From assembly GCA_027943335.1 (NCBI GenBank), contig BSBK01002933.1, positions 853,501-917,500 on the forward strand: 64,000 nucleotides of DNA, read 5' to 3'. Under the pieces are notes generated by a model. It was not told the DNA's origin and made no database searches. It saw nothing but the letters and a program-made list of their open reading frames with translations. This DNA comes from Chamaecyparis obtusa. Its lineage: Eukaryota > Streptophyta > Pinopsida > Cupressales > Cupressaceae. Below are positions 59,119 to 64,000 of the stretch, piece after piece (the first letter of the stretch is position 1; each line of letters opens with the position of its first letter). A program made the position numbers and the translations under genes.

Positions 59119-60624
59119 TGTTGGAAACTACAATTGAAATAATTGTTGTATTGTCATTGATGTCAAACCTTAACTGGTAAGACAATTTCTATCTAAGAAA
59201 GTACTATATCTATTGAGTGATGAAAAGGATTAGGGCAAGGGAGATAACAAGAGAACCTAGGGAAAGGTTGAGTTATTTGATACTTCAATGAGTACTTGAT
59301 TATTTGGAACATTGATAAGATAATGTATTGTTTATCTAAGTAAGAAGAAAGACTGAAGAAGTAGGCTTAACCAAGAAAAAGTAAAGAAATCTAGTTTAAG
59401 CTGAGTGATGTTAGTGTTGATCGAGCGCCAATATATGCCAAGTAAATTTAGTGTTGACCGAACATTAGTTTATGGCGAGCGACATGAAATTACCGAGCAA
59501 GATAGTGTTAGCTGAGGAAGACAATTTGTAGAGATGACTGAGTTACACAGTGATGACCGAGGAGATGAACACAGTATTGACCGAGTGTCAATAATTTACA
59601 TTTGGAGAAAGAATTTAGATTCTCAGCCGACATAGTTGAATTCTTGGGTTATGTAAATCGTGTTGACTTTATTAATTGATTGTATGGAGAATTTAATGCA
59701 TGGTAAATCATTTTATTATGGATTCAATGAGAATTTTGAAGATGTATCTAGAAGGAAGGATGAAGAACTTAAATTTTGGAAGCATTCAATGAATCTGACC
59801 TAACCTACGATCTATGGAGGAGATTAAGCGATAAAAGATAGATCTACCGAACTGGAGAGGTGTATAGGAAAACCTAAGTGTGAGGTTACATAGTATGTTG
59901 AAGTTGTTGATGTTATTGATTGATAAGTCTAAGAAGAAGGCTAAAGGTGAAGGAGTTGATCTGAGTTGTGATTTCTTTAAGCGAATTCTGAGCAGATCAG
60001 AGATGGAGATAGAAATGGAACTCGGTCAGTAAATCAACATATATGTGCGAATTGGATCTATTATTTGCAAAATGAGTTGTATGTTTTTCAGATTAGAAAC
60101 TACTACTACTTTCTAACCATTGTATCAATCTAAATCCTTTAATCAAGGTTGACCTAACAATAATTGTTTAAATGCTTTAATCAAGGTGGCATTCTAATGG
60201 AATGTACTTAAATCCTTTAACCAAGTCACTTGTGACAGAGTGTTTAAATCCTTTAACAGGGTCACACCTAGCAGTGTGTTTGTAAACCTTTAACAAGGTT
60301 GGCTTCTCACAGAGCTCACTTTAGAAGAGTGAAAATACCAGCAACATGTTACAAAGTGGTTTTTCCCAAGTTGGGTTTCCACTATAAATCCTAGTTTTAT
60401 ACTTGTGTGAATGTTTTGATGTGTATGTTTCTATATTTTGCAAGTTAATTACTTTTGGATAGTAGACTACATGTTATATATTTTTGGTATATATTCTTTA
60501 GAGACCGAGTTGTGTTGGTGATTAAATTTGAGATTGTTGAAGTGTTTAAAAGTTCAAGTGGTACATCTGGACCTAAGAACAATTGATTCACCGCCCCTCT
60601 CTATTTTTCTAAATAATATTAACA
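59119..60624 (+). repeat. 5' LTR of copia-4
   Basis: 1506 bp, TGTTGGAAACTACAATTG to AATATTAACA. The first 300 bp look nearly identical to 63687-64000. Confidence 0.88.
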
Positions 60625-60626
60625 AT

Positions 60627-60638
60627 TGGTATCAAAGT
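60627..60638 (+). promoter_or_regulatory. copia-4 primer binding site (iMet-like)
   Basis: TGGTATCAAAGT, 10 of 12 to the iMet site, two bases after the LTR. Confidence 0.7.
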
Positions 60639-60690
60639 TGTTGGTGCTTACAGAGAAAAATTTTAAAGGTACTTGAATCAAATGATCAAG

Positions 60691-61650
60691 ATGTATAAAA
60701 AGGAGGTACCGAAGTTGAACAAGGAGAACTTCCCTGCATGGCAGAGTCTGATGAAACTGCATCTAGCTGGTATTGGTGATTCAAAAAAATACTATGTTGA
60801 ACATGACTATGTTATACCTACTCTACCTTTGACTGCTAAGGAGATGAAAGCAAAATAGGAACACAATCAAGCAATGTTGGAGATTGCATCTGCCTTAAGC
60901 TATCCTAAATTTGAAGATATAAAGGATTGTACTACTGTAAAGAAAATGTGGGATACTCTTGCAACCATCTATGGTGGTGATACAAATGCACTAAGGGAAA
61001 AAGATGAAAGCTTGAGAGGTAAGTTTGATGAAATGAAAATTCAAGAAGGTGAGAATATTGCTCAATATTGTCGTAGAATTAAGGAGATAGTGAATTCTAT
61101 TAGAGGAGCTAATCAAATCATTGATGATGAGACTATTATTGGTAAAGTATTGAGAACTTTACTTCATATCTATGCTATCAAAATTTCAACAATTCGAGAA
61201 TCAAGATGTAACCCTGGTAATGTTCTAACTCTAGAAAGTCTTGTTGGTATGCTTATTGCTTTTGAGCTTTATAACTATGATAACTACATTGTTCCTAATG
61301 TTGAATCTTCATTCAAGTCACAAATGGTTTTGCATAAATCTAAGAGAGAAAAAGAAAAATGTGTGAAAAGTGAAAGTGATAGTGAAAGTGACAGTGAAAC
61401 TTCTGATGAGGAACTAGATGATCTTGAGGCACTCATGGCTAGAAGATTGAAGAGAGGAAAAGGAAAATATAAAGGTAAACTTCCTATAAAAAAAAATTCA
61501 TGTAACAAAGTTGGCCATATTGCTACAAGATGTCATGACAGGAATGAAAAGGATGAGGAAAGAGAAAGAAAGTACAATGATAAGAGAGATAACAGAGATC
61601 ACCAAAGGTACAAAGATTACAAGGATACAGGTAAGAAATCCTGTTATATT
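60691..61650 (+). pseudogene. copia-4 gag
   Basis: The ATG at 60691 is chosen because it aligns with the other two copia Gags; an in-frame ATG at 60673 also exists. MYKKEVPKLNKENFPAWQS, a TAG at 60856-60858, then EHNQAMLEIASALSYPKFED, ESLRGKFDEMKIQEGENIAQ and VLTLESLVGMLIAFELYNYD. An acidic Ser/Glu/Asp run near 61370-61420 precedes the knuckle, which reads KNSCNKVGHIATRC: here the first Cys of C-x2-C is lost while the second remains. The frame continues without a stop into protease, so Gag and Pol are one polyprotein. Only one stop interrupts the Gag. Confidence 0.82.
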
Positions 61651-62079
61651 GCAGAAGAGGAAACTGTTAGTGACAGTGATGAATTTGATATTGAAGTAGT
61701 TTATGTTTCTGTGAAAGATGATTTTGATGAAGATGAGAAAACTACACTTATTTCTTATGTGAGTAAAGGTGATAAATGGATTATTGATAGTGGTTTCTCA
61801 CATCACATGATTGGTGATAAAAGTAAATTTGAAACCCTAGATCATTACAAAGGTAGAAGTGTTAAGTTTGGTAATGATGCACCATGTCATGTGAGGGGTA
61901 AAGGATCAATTAAGCTAACTGATAAGATCACATGTAAAAATGCCTATTGGGTTAAGGATCTTAACTATAATTTTTTGAGTGTTACACAACTTAATAGCAC
62001 TAGTTACCAAGTGGAGTTTCATCACAGGGAGGCTAAAATATTTGATGCTACTGGTGAACTAATTGGAAGTGGAGAATAG
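61651..62079 (+). pseudogene. copia-4 protease domain
   Basis: WIIDSGFSHHMIGDKSKFET at about 61780 is the copia protease active site (D-S-G), with Phe-Ser in place of the usual Cys-Thr after it. CKNAYWVKDLNYNFLSVTQL follows and the frame ends at TAG 62077-62079, where sister elements have a coding triplet. Same frame as the gag. The domain itself looks intact. Confidence 0.75.
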
Positions 62080-62700
62080 ACTAGAGGTAATTTTTTCTAT
62101 CTAGATCTATCTGAAGAGATGTGTTTGTTTGCACAATTTGATTATGTATGGTTATGGCATAAGAGGCTAAGTCATGTTAACTTTGACACTGGTAAGTATT
62201 AGTAAAAAGAATAAAGTTAGAGGTTTATCGAGATTGAAGAAACCTGATAATGTGATGTGTAAATAGTGTCAGTTGGGTAAAATGACAAAGTCTAGTTTCA
62301 AGAGCAAGACATTTACTTCTGAGAATACTTTGGATTTGGTTCATACTAACCTTTGTGAACCTATGGGTGTACAAAGTTATTATGGTGCTAAGTAGTTTAT
62401 TTTGTTTGTTGATGACTACACTAGGATGATGACTCTAATGTTTTTGAAAGAAAAATCTGATGCATTTAAGTTTTTTAAGTGGTATTTGGCAAAAGTTGAA
62501 AAGGAAATAGGTAGAAGCCTGAAATGTCTGAGATCTGATCGAGGTGGAGATTTTATATCAAATGAGTTCAATTTTTTTGGCAATGATAGAGGAATCAAGA
62601 GACATATGTCTGCACTTAGAATACCTCCACATAATGGTATAGCTGAGAGGAGAAACAGATATATTATGGATTGTGCAAGGACACTAATGACTGAGAAGAA
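62080..62700 (+). pseudogene. copia-4 integrase (zinc-binding and partial core)
   Basis: LWHKRLSHVNFD, then a frameshift near 62190, MTKSSFKSK, and VHTNLCEPMGVQSYYGAK with a stop at 62393. The core continues open from 62402: FVDDYTRMMTLMFLKEKSDA, RSDRGGDF and PPHNGIAERRN. Of the acidic triad the first is Asn (HTN), the second Asp is kept, and the third Glu of AERR is kept; E in GGEF is Asp. Integrase stops after CARTLMTEKN, where the deletion junction lies. Confidence 0.75.
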
Positions 62701-63196
62701 TGAGAAATTTGAACTAAGAGTCTACACTGATGCATATTGGGTAGGAAATGTTGATGATAGGAAAATTACAAGTGGTGGAGCTTTCTTTCTAGGAAAAATA
62801 TTAGTCTCTTGGACAAGCAAGAAATAAAACTACATTTCCCAATCTACAGCAGAAGTCGAGTATGTAGTAGTTGTAGTGAAATGTTCAAATCTACTATGGT
62901 TCAAGCAATTGTTGAAAGGTATGAAAGAAGAGATCACTAAACCAGTTGTTATATTATGTGATAACAAAAGTGCTATCAACATATCAAATAATCCAGTGAT
63001 GCACACAAAGACCAAACATATTGCTATCGAGTATCATTACTTGAGGGAATTGGTACAAGATAAAAAAAAAGTGAGAATGGAATATGTGAATACAAAGGAA
63101 CAACTAGCAGACATATTCAAAAAAGCTTTACCTAAGGATGCTCATGAATTTATTAGAGGTAAATTAGGGGTGCTTCCCCTAACTGAGGTTGCCTAG
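62700..63196 (+). pseudogene. copia-4 RNase H fused to truncated integrase
   Basis: Directly after MTEKN the frame reads EKFELRVYTDAYWVGNVDDR, the start of copia RNase H (copia-2: KFELRVYTDVDW). It goes on to TSGGAFFLGKILVSWTSKK and TAA at 62825. After that ILCDNKSAINISNNPVMHTK and KEQLADIFKKALPKDAHEF finish at TAG 63194. The join keeps the reading frame, so one protein of integrase-core plus RNase H could be read over 62402-62827. RT (about 1 kb in the sisters) is gone. Confidence 0.8.
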
Positions 63197-63672
63197 TCAA
63201 CTAGGAGCACTACATCAAATGTGCTACATAGATTATCTGACAAATTGATGTAGGAAAGGTCACACTTTAGGAGCTGCCTATAGTTGTGAAAAGAATAGTA
63301 AAGCTGATAATCAGTCATAAGAAAGATGACAAAGGGAGAAATACTAATACTTAATTGACAAGATGACATCTACATATGAAAGATGTAAGTTCTAGATACT
63401 GCTTTGGCATTATTTTCAAAGAGGGAGAGATTCAGATGAAAATGCAGATATAAAGAACATTGAGTTATATGTTCCAAGATTTAGAGATTCAGAGAATCAG
63501 AGGGAGAGAGATAGAAAAGATTCAGAGGGAGTAACTGTGTAAATGGTCAAGAAAGGCTAAGTTGTTGAGAATCAAAATGAAGCTAAGGATATTATAAATA
63601 TTTTTGATGCAATGAAAAAGTTTTGGATTGGTTGGTAAATCATGTGTTATTCATGTGGTGTTGCCATCAATG
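63197..63672. other. non-coding region between copia-4 pol and its right LTR
   Basis: Purine-rich with AGAGGGAGAGA strings, like the same position in copia-2 and copia-3. No gene. Confidence 0.55.
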
Positions 63673-63686
63673 CCAAAGAGGGAGAT
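63673..63686 (+). promoter_or_regulatory. copia-4 polypurine tract
   Basis: CCAAAGAGGGAGAT immediately before the right LTR. Confidence 0.75.
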
Positions 63687-64000
63687 TGTTGGAAACTACA
63701 ATTGAAAAAATTATTGTATTGTCATTGATGTCAAACCTTAACTAGTAAGACAGTTGCTATCTAAGAAAGTACTATATCTATTGAGTGATGAAAAGGATTA
63801 GGGCAAGGGAGATAACAAGAGAACCTAGGGAAAGATTGAGTTATTTGATACTTCAATGAGTACTTGATTATTTGGCACATTGATCTAAGATAATGTATTA
63901 TTTATCTGAGTAAGAAGAAAGATTGAAGAAGTAGGCTTAACTGAGAAAAAGTGAATAAATCTAGTTTAAGCCGAGTGATGTTAGTGTCGACTGAGTGCCA
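63687..64000 (+). repeat. 3' LTR of copia-4, partial
   Basis: First 314 bp of the right LTR; continues beyond the window. Confidence 0.88.

Larger units (their letters stand above)
59119..64000 (+). mobile_element. copia-4: RT-less Ty1/copia retrotransposon, right LTR cut by window end
   Basis: The left LTR is 59119-60624 and the right LTR starts at 63687 with the same TGTTGGAAACTACAATTG. The interior has an iMet-like primer site, gag, protease, pre-integrase and the integrase core, then jumps in frame into RNase H near 62700; the integrase C-terminus and all of RT are missing. If the right LTR is of equal length the element would be about 6.1 kb. The left flank bases are GAAAG; the right flank is outside. 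It is related to copia-2/3 in Gag and Pol but has a distinct LTR. Confidence 0.88.

Overview
This looks like repeat-packed nuclear DNA from a large plant genome, most likely a gymnosperm (conifer-like). That is inferred from the AT-rich composition, the stacked Ty3/gypsy and Ty1/copia LTR retrotransposons, their iMet-type primer sites, and the lack of any intact host gene. No bacterial features, CRISPR arrays or functional RNA genes were seen.

Layout. (1) 1 to about 17,270: the 3' two thirds of a very large Tat-lineage Ty3/gypsy element on +. It holds protease, a G-patch segment, RT, two RNase H domains and integrase. Beyond pol it carries a plant-mobile-domain (PMD) gene in antisense and then a probable 3' LTR from 16375. 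A 3.76-kb gag/protease-only LTR element (6904-10661, minus) sits inside it with a perfect TATCT target duplication. (2) 18,180-26,055: two long decayed genes of a family I cannot name, gene A (+, 19335-22517) and gene B (-, about 23230-26055), facing each other. Gene A is one unbroken 1060-codon frame cut only by stop codons, 11 of 15 being TAG. (3) About 26,530-28,170: a diverged tandem array of roughly 66-bp units. (4) 28,440 to about 46,900: a minus-strand gypsy element, here called G2. One copia element (copia-2, 28911-36574) has split its RT and another (copia-3, 38626-46350, TSD ATAAA) has split its 5' LTR. Copia-2 is flanked by a 118-bp duplication of G2 RT instead of a 5-bp target duplication. 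(5) 47,000-49,900: tandem repeats and a decayed transposase-like gene. (6) 52,133-57,170: a second gag-only LTR element. (7) 57,171-59,118: microsatellites. (8) 59,119 to the end: a third copia element (copia-4) whose integrase frame runs straight into RNase H, with RT missing.

No gene here looks able to make a full functional protein; the longest clean frames are the copia-2 gag and a stretch of copia-4 gag-protease. Many breaks are C-to-T or G-to-A type, often a presumed CAG codon turned to TAG. This fits deamination of methylated cytosines, including the CHG context, in silenced plant repeats. Nesting gives a relative order: Tat before the gag/protease element, and G2 before copia-2 and copia-3. 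All family calls come from reading translations by eye; no database search was run.
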